NCBI RefSeq assembly: GCF_013408925.1
Contig: NZ_JACCAB010000001.1
Location: 62,001-126,000 of the forward strand
Direction of reading: 5' to 3'
Origin: Pedococcus badiiscoriae
Lineage (GTDB): Bacteria > Actinomycetota > Actinomycetes > Actinomycetales > Dermatophilaceae
DNA: 64,000 bases
The notes under the pieces are model-generated. The model searched no databases, was not told where the DNA came from, and saw only the letters and a list, made by a program, of their open reading frames with translations. The translations under genes and the position numbers were made by a program. This document shows, one piece after another, positions 17,050-24,870 of this stretch (the first letter of the stretch is position 1; the number at the start of each line of letters is the position of its first letter).

Positions 17050-17601
17050 ATGAGCGACCGCGACGTCGACGCCGAGTTCGCGGACATCATCGCGCGCTGG
17101 GACGAGGTCGAGTCCCTTCCCGACCCGCCCGCCTCGCCCGACGCTCCTGACTCCCTCGGCGGCGACACCCCTGATCCCTCCGCCGACCCCGCCTCGGACC
17201 AGCGGGCGACCGGGGTCAACCCGCCGCTCCAGCCGAACGTGAACCCGCCACCGACGCGACCGTTCGTCGTCTGGCGCGGCGCCGAGCAGCCGGAACCGAC
17301 CGAGGACGCGCCCGACCCCGTCGAGCTGCGCGAGCCGCACGACCTCGACGACGACGACCACTTCGAGCCCGGGCCCACGGCCCCCCTGCCGCCCCAGGAG
17401 GACCTGCAGTTCTGGGGGATCATCGTCGGCCTGGTGGCCGGCCCGCTGCTCCTGCTGTGGCTGGTGCTGTTCCGGCCCGACGTCAGCGACTGGTGGACCA
17501 TCGGGGCGCTGGGGCTGACGGTCATGGGGTTCGTCCTGCTGGTGATGCGCCAGCCTCAGGCCCGCGACGAGGACGACCCCGACAACGGCGCCCGCGTCTG
17601 A
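17050..17601 (+). CDS. Hypothetical acidic protein with two C-terminal membrane helices
   Basis: 183 aa. The first 115 residues are Asp/Glu/Pro-rich and likely disordered, starting DRDVDAEFADIIARWDEVE. Two helices follow (about 125-143 and 152-168), then a short acidic tail. ATG at 17050 has AAGGGG a few bases upstream; the long upstream extension of the same frame is antisense to plsC and not credible. Function unknown. Its 3' end overlaps the convergent EEP-family gene by 46 bases, which is unusual and makes antisense interference of the two mRNAs possible. Confidence 0.75.
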   Translation: MSDRDVDAEFADIIARWDEVESLPDPPASPDAPDSLGGDTPDPSADPASDQRATGVNPPLQPNVNPPPTRPFVVWRGAEQPEPTEDAPDPVELREPHDLDDDDHFEPGPTAPLPPQEDLQFWGIIVGLVAGPLLLLWLVLFRPDVSDWWTIGALGLTVMGFVLLVMRQPQARDEDDPDNGARV

Positions 17602-18269
17602 CCCACCTCCACGTCGACCCAGGTGGGGCGGTGGTCGCTGGCGGCGACCAGGTCCTCGGCCGACAGCTCGACCTCCCGGTGTGGCAGCACCCTGAGCTCC
17701 GGAGAGGCGAAGATGCCGTCGAGCAGCGCCCGAGGGGCCACCGCCGGATAGGTCGCAGCCGTCGGTGAGACCAACCGCAGCGATGCGGCGAACAGCTGCC
17801 AGGCCCGTCCGCTCTGCCCCTCGTTGAGGTCCCCGGCCAGCATCAGCGGGCCGCCTCCGGCGAGCGACTGGAGGATCTGGCCGGCGTGCCGCACGCGCTC
17901 GTCGGCGTCCAGGCTCAGGTGTACGGACGCCACCACGAGCGGCTGGTGACCGGCGGGACCGACCCGGATCACGGCATACCCGCGCCTGCGCTCCAGCCCG
18001 GCCACGGGGAGCCGCTGGTGCCGTGTCTCGGACACGTGGACACGCAGCGACGTGAAGATCGTCGTGCCGCCGCTGCCCCGGTGCCGGCCAGACCAGAACA
18101 TGCCGCACTCGGCCGCAAACTGCGACACCCGCCAGGTCGAGAACAGCCGGCGCGGCACCTCCTGCAGGCACAGCACATCGGGGTCGATCGCACGGATGAC
18201 GCGGGCTGCCGCCCGACGGTCCAGGGTGAGGTCCTTGACGTTGTAGGACGCCACCCGCACCGCGGTCAT
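17556..18269 (-). CDS. Endonuclease/exonuclease/phosphatase family protein
   Basis: 237-aa EEP-superfamily metal-dependent phosphodiesterase. VRVASYNVKDLTLD supplies the metal-binding Asn, DVLCLQEVPR the catalytic Glu, VASVHLSLD the first His, LAGDLNEG the Asp/Asn pair, and ASDHRPTWVDVEV the terminal Asp-His. All signature positions are present. The substrate could be DNA, phosphoinositide-like or sugar phosphate and is not determined. The ATG overlaps the stop of the upstream ROK gene by four bases, making it the last gene of the six-gene operon. Its tail overlaps the convergent gene. Confidence 0.88.
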   Translation of the reverse strand: MTAVRVASYNVKDLTLDRRAAARVIRAIDPDVLCLQEVPRRLFSTWRVSQFAAECGMFWSGRHRGSGGTTIFTSLRVHVSETRHQRLPVAGLERRRGYAVIRVGPAGHQPLVVASVHLSLDADERVRHAGQILQSLAGGGPLMLAGDLNEGQSGRAWQLFAASLRLVSPTAATYPAVAPRALLDGIFASPELRVLPHREVELSAEDLVAASDHRPTWVDVEVGQTRAPLSGSSSSRA

Positions 18270-19258
18270 GCGCCCTCGGCGCCCGCGCGTCCCAGAGCGT
18301 CACGACGGGCGAGGTCGGCGGCTCCGATCAGTCCGGCCTCGTTGCCCAGCGCGGCCGCCACGATCCGCGCCTCGGGGCGGTAGCCGCGGCCGGTCAGGTG
18401 GCGCCGGAAGGTGCTCCGAGCCGGCTCCAGCAGCAGGTCGCCGGCGGCGCTCACGCCACCCCCGACGACGAAGACGCCCGGGTCGAAGGCGGCCGCGAGG
18501 TTGGCGATGCCCACGCCGAGCCACTGTCCGATCTCGCCGAGCAGCTCGGTCGCGGTCGGGTCGCCGTCGCGCGCCGCCTCGGTGATCATCGGGCCGGTCA
18601 GGGCGGACGGGTCACCGCCGGCCCGGGCGAGCAGGTCGGTGGCCATCGGGCTGTTCGCGGTCACCATGGAGCGGGCCTCGCGGACCAGGGCGTTGCCCGA
18701 GGCGTACTGCTCCCAGCAACCCTTGTTGCCGCACTCGCAGCGCTGACCGCCGGGCACCACCTGCATGTGCCCGAACTCCCCCGCGATGCCGAACCTGCCT
18801 CGCATGATCTGGCCGTCGAGGATGAGCGCGCCGCCGATGCCGGTGCCGAGGTTCACCATGACGACGTGCGAGTCCCCTTGTGCCGCACCGAATCGCCACT
18901 CCGCCCAGACGGCGGCGTTGGCGTCGTTGTCGACCGAGATCGGCACCGGCACGCGACGCTGGAGGTTTGCTTCGAGGGGTTCGTCGCGCCACGACAGGTG
19001 CGGGGCGAAGACGACGGTGGCCCGGTCCGCGGCCACGAAGCCCGCCGCTCCGATGCCGACCGCGACGACGTCGTCCCCGACGCCGTCGATGAGCTCGGCG
19101 ACCACCTCGACGATCGTGTCCTCCACCACGGCCGGGCTGGTGGACCGGTGGGGGGTGTCACGGCGTGCTCTTGCCACGACCGTGCCCTCGGTGTCGACGA
19201 CTCCCCCCGCCACCTTGGTGCCGCCGATGTCGATGCCGACCGCCAGGCCGGCGCTCAC
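18266..19258 (-). CDS. ROK family glucokinase-like sugar kinase, copy 1
   Basis: 330 aa. AVGIDIGGTKVAGGVVD is the ATP phosphate-binding start. DNDANAA contains the catalytic Asp. GTGIGGALI, GEFGHM (substrate His/Glu) and CECGNKGCWE, the ROK zinc site, follow. The intact set predicts ATP-dependent phosphorylation of glucose or a related hexose. It overlaps both neighbours by four bases (ATGA), so translation is coupled. It has about the same domain order and strong similarity to the next gene, which suggests tandem duplication with divergence rather than repair. Confidence 0.92.
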   Translation of the reverse strand: MSAGLAVGIDIGGTKVAGGVVDTEGTVVARARRDTPHRSTSPAVVEDTIVEVVAELIDGVGDDVVAVGIGAAGFVAADRATVVFAPHLSWRDEPLEANLQRRVPVPISVDNDANAAVWAEWRFGAAQGDSHVVMVNLGTGIGGALILDGQIMRGRFGIAGEFGHMQVVPGGQRCECGNKGCWEQYASGNALVREARSMVTANSPMATDLLARAGGDPSALTGPMITEAARDGDPTATELLGEIGQWLGVGIANLAAAFDPGVFVVGGGVSAAGDLLLEPARSTFRRHLTGRGYRPEARIVAAALGNEAGLIGAADLARRDALGRAGAEGA

Positions 19259-20211
19259 GACCCGACGCCCTCGGCGGCCAGCGCAGCCGCGCCGATCAGG
19301 CCGGCGTCGTTGCCGAGGCGGGCGGCCACCATCTCGGCGACCGGCCGGTGGCCTCGCCCCGTCAGGCTGCGTGCGTATGCCGCGTGCGCGGGCCCGATCA
19401 GCAGGTCACCGGCCGCGACGACCCCACCACCGATGACGATGAGCTCGGGGTCGAGGATCGCGGAGACCGACGCCGCGCCCTCACCCACCCACCGGCCCAC
19501 GTCGGCCAGCAGCTCGACGGAGGCCGAGTCCCCGGCCTGCGCGGCACTGGTGACGTGGTCGCCCCTCAGCGCGGTGGGGTCGCCGCCACAGGCCTGCGCG
19601 AGCGCCGCTCCGCTCAGTGCGGCGGACGTCACGAGCTCACGGGCCTCGCGGACCAGGGCGTTGCCCGACGCGTAGACCTCCCAGCAGCCCCGGTTGCCGC
19701 AGCCGCACCGGATCCCGTCGGGCACGACCCTCATGTGTCCGAGCTCGCCCGCGATGCCGAAGGCGCCGCGCAACAACCTCGAGTCGGCCACGACGCCGCC
19801 GCCGATACCCGTACCGACGGTGATCAGCACCATGTCGTCGGCCTCGGTGGCGGCCCCGAACCGGAACTCGCCCCAGGCCGCGGCGTTGGCGTCGTTCTCG
19901 ATGATGACGGGCTGGTCGATGAGCGCCTCGAGCCGCATCTTGAGCGGCTCGTTCCGCCACGCGAGGTTCGGGGCGAACAGGACGGTGGAGCCGGTGCGGT
20001 CGATGAAGCCGGCACACGCCACCCCCACGCCCCGGATGTCCGTGCGGCCGGCAGCGAGCTCCGCGACGACGGCGGCGACGTCGTGGGCGATCTGGTCCGG
20101 GTCGTGGGCGGGGGTGTCCCTGCGGGCTCGCGCCAGGATCTCCCCGGTCGCGCTGACCACGCCGGCAGCGATCTTGGTGCCACCGATGTCCACGCCGATG
20201 GTGACGCTCAT
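19255..20211 (-). CDS. ROK family glucokinase-like sugar kinase, copy 2
   Basis: 318 aa. TIGVDIGGTKIAAGVVS, ENDANAA with the catalytic Asp, VGTGIGGGVV, GELGHM and the zinc site CGCGNRGCWE are all intact. One of the tandem pair is likely the main glucokinase; which one cannot be told from sequence. Start fixed by the four-base overlap with the zinc-ribbon gene. Differences from copy 1 (DN versus EN before the Asp loop, different middle third) suggest different sugar or phosphate-donor preference. Confidence 0.92.
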   Translation of the reverse strand: MSVTIGVDIGGTKIAAGVVSATGEILARARRDTPAHDPDQIAHDVAAVVAELAAGRTDIRGVGVACAGFIDRTGSTVLFAPNLAWRNEPLKMRLEALIDQPVIIENDANAAAWGEFRFGAATEADDMVLITVGTGIGGGVVADSRLLRGAFGIAGELGHMRVVPDGIRCGCGNRGCWEVYASGNALVREARELVTSAALSGAALAQACGGDPTALRGDHVTSAAQAGDSASVELLADVGRWVGEGAASVSAILDPELIVIGGGVVAAGDLLIGPAHAAYARSLTGRGHRPVAEMVAARLGNDAGLIGAAALAAEGVGS

Positions 20212-20801
20212 GAGGTCGCGCTCCCCGGCTGCGCCGTAGGCTCGTTCTCGTCGTCCACCACGATGTCGTGAACGCGACCCCGCGCGGTACCCGACGCCCC
20301 GCCAGACGCCGTCGCCCCCTTGTCGGCCCGCGATTCGGACCTGGAGTCGGACCTGCCGTCAGACCCGGAGTCGGCGCGACGCTGACCGGCGATGTCGCGC
20401 AAGGTGGCGGCGAGCGCGCCGGCGAGGTCGGCCAGCCGGTCCACCGTCTCGGGCCGGACCGAGCGCAGCAGTCCAATGCCTTGGCAGACCGGGCACAGCT
20501 GACAGGTGACCGCCTGCCCCGCACCGTTCTCGGCGCCACAGGACTCGCACCGCGGCCCGGGTCCGCCCGAGCCGAGGCCGTGGCCATGGCCGTGGCCGTG
20601 GCCGTGGCTGTCCTGCGGCCCGGCGAGGGGGTCGCCGACGGTCTCGCTGTCCGGGTCACCGGCGGTCGGCGCGGTCCACCGGCCCCCCGCCGCCGCGGCA
20701 TACCCGGCCTGGGTGGTGCTCGCCCACCCGCCGAGGGCGTCGAGCAGTCGGGCGGCCTCCTGGGCCACCGTGCCCACGGCAGGGCGTTCGTCGTCAGCCA
20801 C
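20208..20801 (-). CDS. His-rich zinc-ribbon protein encoded in the ArsA operon
   Basis: 197 aa, family not recognised; possibly the counterpart of Rv2183c by position. An N-terminal helical stretch (TVAQEAARLLDALGGW) precedes a (His-Gly)5-type tract at about residues 65-75, then CESCGAEN and CQLCPVCQG, four to five cysteines spaced like a zinc ribbon. A helix (ETVDRLADLAGALAATLRDI) follows, and the tail is Ser/Arg/Asp-rich. The GTG at 20801 overlaps the ArsA stop by eight bases; the ATG of the ROK gene overlaps its own stop. A metal-binding or adaptor role is inference. Confidence 0.7.
   Translation of the reverse strand: MADDERPAVGTVAQEAARLLDALGGWASTTQAGYAAAAGGRWTAPTAGDPDSETVGDPLAGPQDSHGHGHGHGHGLGSGGPGPRCESCGAENGAGQAVTCQLCPVCQGIGLLRSVRPETVDRLADLAGALAATLRDIAGQRRADSGSDGRSDSRSESRADKGATASGGASGTARGRVHDIVVDDENEPTAQPGSATS
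20578..20613. repeat. 6-bp tandem repeat encoding the His-Gly tract
   Basis: Six units of CCGTGG (the second is CCATGG), read on the minus strand as alternating His and Gly codons of the zinc-ribbon gene. The length is a multiple of three, so copy changes keep the frame. Confidence 0.93.
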
Positions 20802-22026
20802 GCGGCCAGACCTCCTCGTCGGGGACGAAGCGCACCCGCAGCCGGCCGTCGCGCACCGAGGCACCTTCGACCACACATCGTTGCAGAGCGGCGGGCAGGG
20901 TGAGCACCCGGCGGTGCTCGCCCACCGTCACGACCAGCTCGTCGTCCCGGCGCTGGAGACCGAGGTCGGAGGCGTGTGCCAGGGGCAGCGGCAGGGTCAA
21001 CAGGAAACCCTCGGGCGTCTGCTCCACGACCAGGCCCCGATGCGCGACCGGGGTGAGGACGTCGGCAGCCCCCTGCTGCGCCTGCGCGAGGGCGGCCAGG
21101 GCGTCGGCCCCGATCGGCTCCGACGGCAGGTAGGGAGTCACCACGACGGGCAGACCGGCGAACGACTCGCGGACCTCCACCAGACCCTCCTGCTGGGCGG
21201 CGTTCCACGAGGCGCGCCAGGCGTCCGGAGTGCGGCGACCCGCCTCGGCGGCAGCGTCCGGGAACACGCGGTTGACGACGACGGCGTCCACGACGAACCC
21301 GTAGAGCGACAACGAGGTCCAGGTGCGCCGGGACTCGGCGATGACCACGCGTTCGGGGGTGAGCACCAGCCGGACGGAGGTCTGGTCGCCGGTCAGGATG
21401 CGGTGCACCTGGCGCATCTGGCGATGCCACCCGGTCACCGCCTCGACCACCGCGACGTCGGGCAGCGGGATGCCGGCAGCAGCCGCGGCCGCCGGGCGCA
21501 GGGTCCGGATCAGCCCGCGCTGCGCGGGCAGCAGGCGCTCGAGGTGCCAGGCGAGGGCTTCGGGCAGCGCCAGCAGCCGCAAGGTCTCCGCGGTCGGGGC
21601 GCAGTCGACGACGACGAGGTCCCAGGGACCCGACTCGACCTGCGCACGCAGCTCGAGCAGCGCGGCGACCTCTTCGGCGCCGGGCAGCCGGGTGAGCTCC
21701 TCGGCCACGACGGGGTCGATCCCGACCGTGTCCAGGACCGAGAGCAGGTAGGTCTGCACCGCGCGCCAGGACTCGCCCAGCAGGTGCGGTGGGGAGATCT
21801 GCAGCGCGGACAGCCCGGGCTCGACGTCCACCGGGGTCGCGGCACGTTCGTGGCCGGCGCGTGCGTCAGCCCCGAGGTCGACTCCCAGGGCGTCGCCGAG
21901 GGAGTGCGCCGCGTCCGTCGACATGACCAGCGTCTTGACCCCGGCCCGCGCGGCGTGGACGGCGGTGGCGGCAGCGGTGGTGGTCTTGCCGACGCCACCC
22001 TTGCCGGTGAAGAGAATGACCCGCAT
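20794..22026 (-). CDS. ArsA/Get3-like ATPase
   Basis: 410-aa P-loop ATPase of the SIMIBI class. It begins with the deviant Walker A FTGKGGVGKTTTAAATA (residues 6-22), followed by the switch I segment STDAAHSLGDALG. DLVVVDCAPTAETLRLLALPEA is the Walker B/switch II region with the DxAPTxxTLR pattern of the family. The C-terminal part ends in a small beta domain resembling an alpha-crystallin-like unit. Cys ligands for arsenite are not obvious, and no arsenic genes are near, so an arsenic role is unlikely. It lies 31 bases after an SRPBCC gene, as in other actinobacteria (Rv2184c-Rv2185c from memory). The client is unknown. Confidence 0.87.
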   Translation of the reverse strand: MRVILFTGKGGVGKTTTAAATAVHAARAGVKTLVMSTDAAHSLGDALGVDLGADARAGHERAATPVDVEPGLSALQISPPHLLGESWRAVQTYLLSVLDTVGIDPVVAEELTRLPGAEEVAALLELRAQVESGPWDLVVVDCAPTAETLRLLALPEALAWHLERLLPAQRGLIRTLRPAAAAAAGIPLPDVAVVEAVTGWHRQMRQVHRILTGDQTSVRLVLTPERVVIAESRRTWTSLSLYGFVVDAVVVNRVFPDAAAEAGRRTPDAWRASWNAAQQEGLVEVRESFAGLPVVVTPYLPSEPIGADALAALAQAQQGAADVLTPVAHRGLVVEQTPEGFLLTLPLPLAHASDLGLQRRDDELVVTVGEHRRVLTLPAALQRCVVEGASVRDGRLRVRFVPDEEVWPRG

Positions 22027-22057
22027 GGCTAACGGCGCCCCGGGGAGACGCCCTGCC

Positions 22058-22504
22058 TCAAGCCTCCACCCGCTTCTTCAGCGACTTCAGTGCCGTGTCG
22101 ATGATGACCTTCTCGGCCTTGCGCTTGAGCATGCCCAGCATCGGGATCTTGACGTCGACGGCGAGCCGGTAGGTCACCGTGGTGGCGTCCTTTCCCTTGG
22201 CTGCCAACGTGTACGAGCCGTTCATGGCCTTGAGGACGGTCGCCTCGACCAGGCTCCACGACACGACGCCTGTGCCGTTCCTGGCCACGTCCCACTCGTA
22301 GTCGAGGGTGTAGGTGTCCTTGATGGCCCCCGCATCGAGGGTGAACTGGACCTGGTCCGCCCAGCCGTCGCCCTCCTCGGTGAGAACGGTGACGTTCTTG
22401 ACCTCCGTCGCCCACTGCGGATAGCTCTCGAAATCGGCGATGACGTCGAGGACCTCACCGGGCTTGGCGTCGATGTCGATGCTGGATTCGGTGCGGTCGG
22501 CCAT
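22058..22504 (-). CDS. SRPBCC (polyketide cyclase/dehydrase) family protein
   Basis: 148-aa START-like lipid- or ligand-binding fold, MADRTESSIDIDAKPGEVLD opening, then DFESYPQWATEVKNVTVL, the standard family block. Strands alternate to the C-terminal helix (MLKRKAEKVIIDTALKSLKKR), which packs over the ligand cavity. Likely counterpart of M. tuberculosis TB16.3 (Rv2185c) by position; that is from memory. No catalytic residues are predicted. ATG at 22504 follows TAGCCT by seven bases, so it is probably leaderless and opens the operon that continues through ArsA to the EEP gene. Confidence 0.88.
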   Translation of the reverse strand: MADRTESSIDIDAKPGEVLDVIADFESYPQWATEVKNVTVLTEEGDGWADQVQFTLDAGAIKDTYTLDYEWDVARNGTGVVSWSLVEATVLKAMNGSYTLAAKGKDATTVTYRLAVDVKIPMLGMLKRKAEKVIIDTALKSLKKRVEA

Positions 22505-22511
22505 GCGCGGA

Positions 22512-22517
22512 AGGCTA
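22512..22517 (-). promoter_or_regulatory. -10 box of the SRPBCC-ArsA-ROK operon
   Basis: TAGCCT on the minus strand, seven bases before the ATG at 22504. Confidence 0.45.
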
Positions 22518-22559
22518 CAGCGCCAGACCTTTCGCCGACGAGCGGCGCGTCGACGTGGG

Positions 22560-22910
22560 TCACCCGGGGGTGGCCTCGAGGCGGTCCTTGAGCTCGTGCA
22601 CCGCGCGCTTCCACCGCAGGGTATGCCGGGTGGCCACGTCGCGCGGGGCCCGCGGCCCGCGGGTGCCACGGACGTAGTGGTGCACCACGACGCCGTCGCG
22701 GAACGGTTCGAGCCAGACCTCCATCTCGCCCACGACCTGCCCGGTGACGCTCCACCGCATCCCCTTGACCCCGCGGTCCCGGGTGACGGACCGGGTCAGG
22801 TGCGGCCAGATCTGGGCGGTCCAGGCCTCCTCGTCGAGACTCGCCCGGACCACCTGCGGCGCAGCGCGGATGAAGGTCTCGTCGATGATGTCGATCCTGC
22901 GGTCCCGCAC
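22560..22910 (-). CDS. Second SRPBCC-like protein
   Basis: 116 aa from GTG at 22910 (122 aa from GTG at 22928). RRIDIIDETFIRAAPQVVRA is the first strand-helix unit, WPHLTRSVTRDRGVKGMRWSV the second, and GEMEVWLEPFRDGVVVHHYV a strand pair; DVATRHTLRWKRAVHELKDRLE is the C-terminal helix. Same fold as the following gene but with a weaker match. It is shorter than most of the family. An AACACT box six bases before the GTG at 22910 supports that start. It precedes the SRPBCC-ArsA operon by 55 bases but that operon has its own promoter. Confidence 0.75.
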   Translation of the reverse strand: MRDRRIDIIDETFIRAAPQVVRASLDEEAWTAQIWPHLTRSVTRDRGVKGMRWSVTGQVVGEMEVWLEPFRDGVVVHHYVRGTRGPRAPRDVATRHTLRWKRAVHELKDRLEATPG

Positions 22911-23046
22911 CCGTCCAGTGTTTCGCACCTCACACCGTCATGTGGATGGGCCCTCCCCCAGGGCCCCTACCCGCGGGTAGTCTGTGCGGCACCGGGGGCA
23001 GACATGCCGTCGTCGAGGCCGTGATGCCATCGTCAAAGGAGACTCT

Positions 23047-24846
23047 GTGCAGGAACACGTCGCACCCCCGCTCGTGCCCCCCACCACCGAGGGGAGTCTT
23101 GCCGACCTGCCCGCACGCAACGCCGCCTCGAACCCGTCGCGGGTCGCGTTCTCGCGCAAGGAGGGCACCCGCTGGATCGACGTCACAGCTGCCGAGTTCG
23201 ACCGGGACGTCCGGGCTGTCGCCAAGGGCCTGATCGCCTCGGGAATCGCACCCGGTGACCGGGTCGCGATCATGTGCAAGACCCGCTACGAGTGGACCCT
23301 CACGGACTTCGCGATCTGGACCGCCGGCGCGGTGACAGTCCCGATCTACGAGACCTCCTCCGCCGAGCAGGTCAGCTGGATCCTCACCGACTCCGGCGCC
23401 AAGGGCATCATGCTCGAGACGCCCGCCCACGCGGCCACCCTCGAGGAGGTCCGCGCGCAGGTGCCCGGCCTGGCCCACGTCTGGCAGGTCGACGCGGGGG
23501 CGATCGCCGACCTCGAGACCGCCGGCGCCGGGGTCAGCGACGCCGACCTCGAGGCGGCCAAGGCGAGCCTCGACCGCGCCAGCATCGCGACGATCATCTA
23601 CACCTCGGGCACCACCGGGCGTCCCAAGGGCGTCCAGCTGACCCACGACAACTTCCTGGCGCTCTCCGAGAACGCCATCACCAAGCTGGGCTCGGTCGTC
23701 AAGGCCGACGGCGCCTCCACGTTGCTCTTCCTGCCACTGGCCCACGTCTTCGCACGGTTCATCCAGGTCCTGTGCGTGGCGGGCGAGGCCAAGATGGGCC
23801 ACAGCGCCGACATCAAGAACCTCCTGCCCGACTTCGCGGAGTTCAAGCCGACCTTCATCCTGTCGGTCCCCCGGGTCTTCGAGAAGATCTACAACTCCGC
23901 CGAGGCCAAGGCCACCGCCGAGGGCAAGGGCAAGATCTTCGCCAACGCCGCGGAGACCGCCATCGCCTGGTCCACCGCCCAGGATGCCGGCGGGCCTGGT
24001 CTCGGCCTGAAGGTGCGCCACGGCATCTTCGACAAGCTCGTCTATGCCAAGCTCCGGGCCGCCATGGGCGGCCAGGTCCTGTATGCCGTGTCCGGCGGGG
24101 CCCCGCTCGGCACCCGGCTGGGGCACTTCTTCCGGGGCATCGGCGTCACCGTCCTCGAGGGCTACGGCCTGACCGAGACCACGGCGCCGGCCACGGTCAA
24201 CGTGCCCGACCGGGTCAAGATCGGCACCGTCGGTGCTCCGCTGCCCGGGGTCGGCATCCGGATCGCCGACGACGGCGAGATCCTGATCCGGGGCAACAAC
24301 GTCTTCGCGGCCTACAACAACAACGCCGAGGCGACGGCTGGCGCGATGCAGGACGGCTGGTTCCACACCGGCGACCTCGGCGAGCTCGACGAGGACGGTT
24401 ACCTCAAGATCACCGGGCGCAAGAAGGAGCTGCTCGTCACCGCCGGTGGCAAGAACGTCGCCCCGGCGGCCCTCGAGGACCGGCTGCGCGCCCACCCGCT
24501 GATCTCCCAGTGCATCGTGGTCGGTGACCAGAAGCCGTTCATCGGAGCCCTGCTGACCCTCGACGAGGAGATGTACCCCGGCTGGGCCAAGAACAACGGC
24601 CTCAGCGGCGTGACGTTCGAGCAGGCTCGCACCGACCCGACCGTGCTCGCCGAGCTCCAGAGGGCGGTCGACGACGCCAACAAGTCGGTCTCCAAGGCCG
24701 AGTCGATCCGCAAGTTCGCCGTGCTGCCCGGTGACTTCACCGAGGAGAACGGCTACCTGACGCCCAGCCTGAAGCTCAAGCGCAACATCGTCCTGAAGGA
24801 CTTCCACGACGAGGTGGAGTCGCTCTACGCCGGGGCCAAGGAGTGA
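23047..24846 (+). CDS. Long-chain fatty acid-CoA ligase (FadD15-like)
   Basis: 599-aa AMP-forming acyl-CoA synthetase. ATP-binding P-loop IIYTSGTTGRPKGVQLTHDN is at about residue 183, GYGLTETTAPATVN is the A5 motif, and DGWFHTGDLGELDEDGYLKI plus GRKKELLVTAGGKNVAPAAL are the A7-A10 blocks with the catalytic lysines. It has the length and gene position of M. tuberculosis FadD15 next to the ArsA/SRPBCC genes. Activates fatty acids to acyl-CoA for lipid metabolism. GTG at 23047 is five bases after AAAGGAGA; the reading from 22984 is an unlikely extension. Confidence 0.92.
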   Translation: MQEHVAPPLVPPTTEGSLADLPARNAASNPSRVAFSRKEGTRWIDVTAAEFDRDVRAVAKGLIASGIAPGDRVAIMCKTRYEWTLTDFAIWTAGAVTVPIYETSSAEQVSWILTDSGAKGIMLETPAHAATLEEVRAQVPGLAHVWQVDAGAIADLETAGAGVSDADLEAAKASLDRASIATIIYTSGTTGRPKGVQLTHDNFLALSENAITKLGSVVKADGASTLLFLPLAHVFARFIQVLCVAGEAKMGHSADIKNLLPDFAEFKPTFILSVPRVFEKIYNSAEAKATAEGKGKIFANAAETAIAWSTAQDAGGPGLGLKVRHGIFDKLVYAKLRAAMGGQVLYAVSGGAPLGTRLGHFFRGIGVTVLEGYGLTETTAPATVNVPDRVKIGTVGAPLPGVGIRIADDGEILIRGNNVFAAYNNNAEATAGAMQDGWFHTGDLGELDEDGYLKITGRKKELLVTAGGKNVAPAALEDRLRAHPLISQCIVVGDQKPFIGALLTLDEEMYPGWAKNNGLSGVTFEQARTDPTVLAELQRAVDDANKSVSKAESIRKFAVLPGDFTEENGYLTPSLKLKRNIVLKDFHDEVESLYAGAKE

Positions 24847-24858
24847 CCCGCTGACCCT

Positions 24859-24864
24859 TAGGGT
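24859..24864 (+). promoter_or_regulatory. -10 box for the GT87-like membrane protein gene
   Basis: TAGGGT six bases before the ATG at 24871; leaderless transcript inferred. Confidence 0.5.
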
Positions 24865-24870
24865 CTAGGC

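Noticed and set aside
20794..22026. Arsenite-efflux ATPase for arsenic resistance
   Set aside because: The fold matches ArsA/Get3, but no arsB, arsC or arsR is near, and the metal-binding Cys set is not evident.
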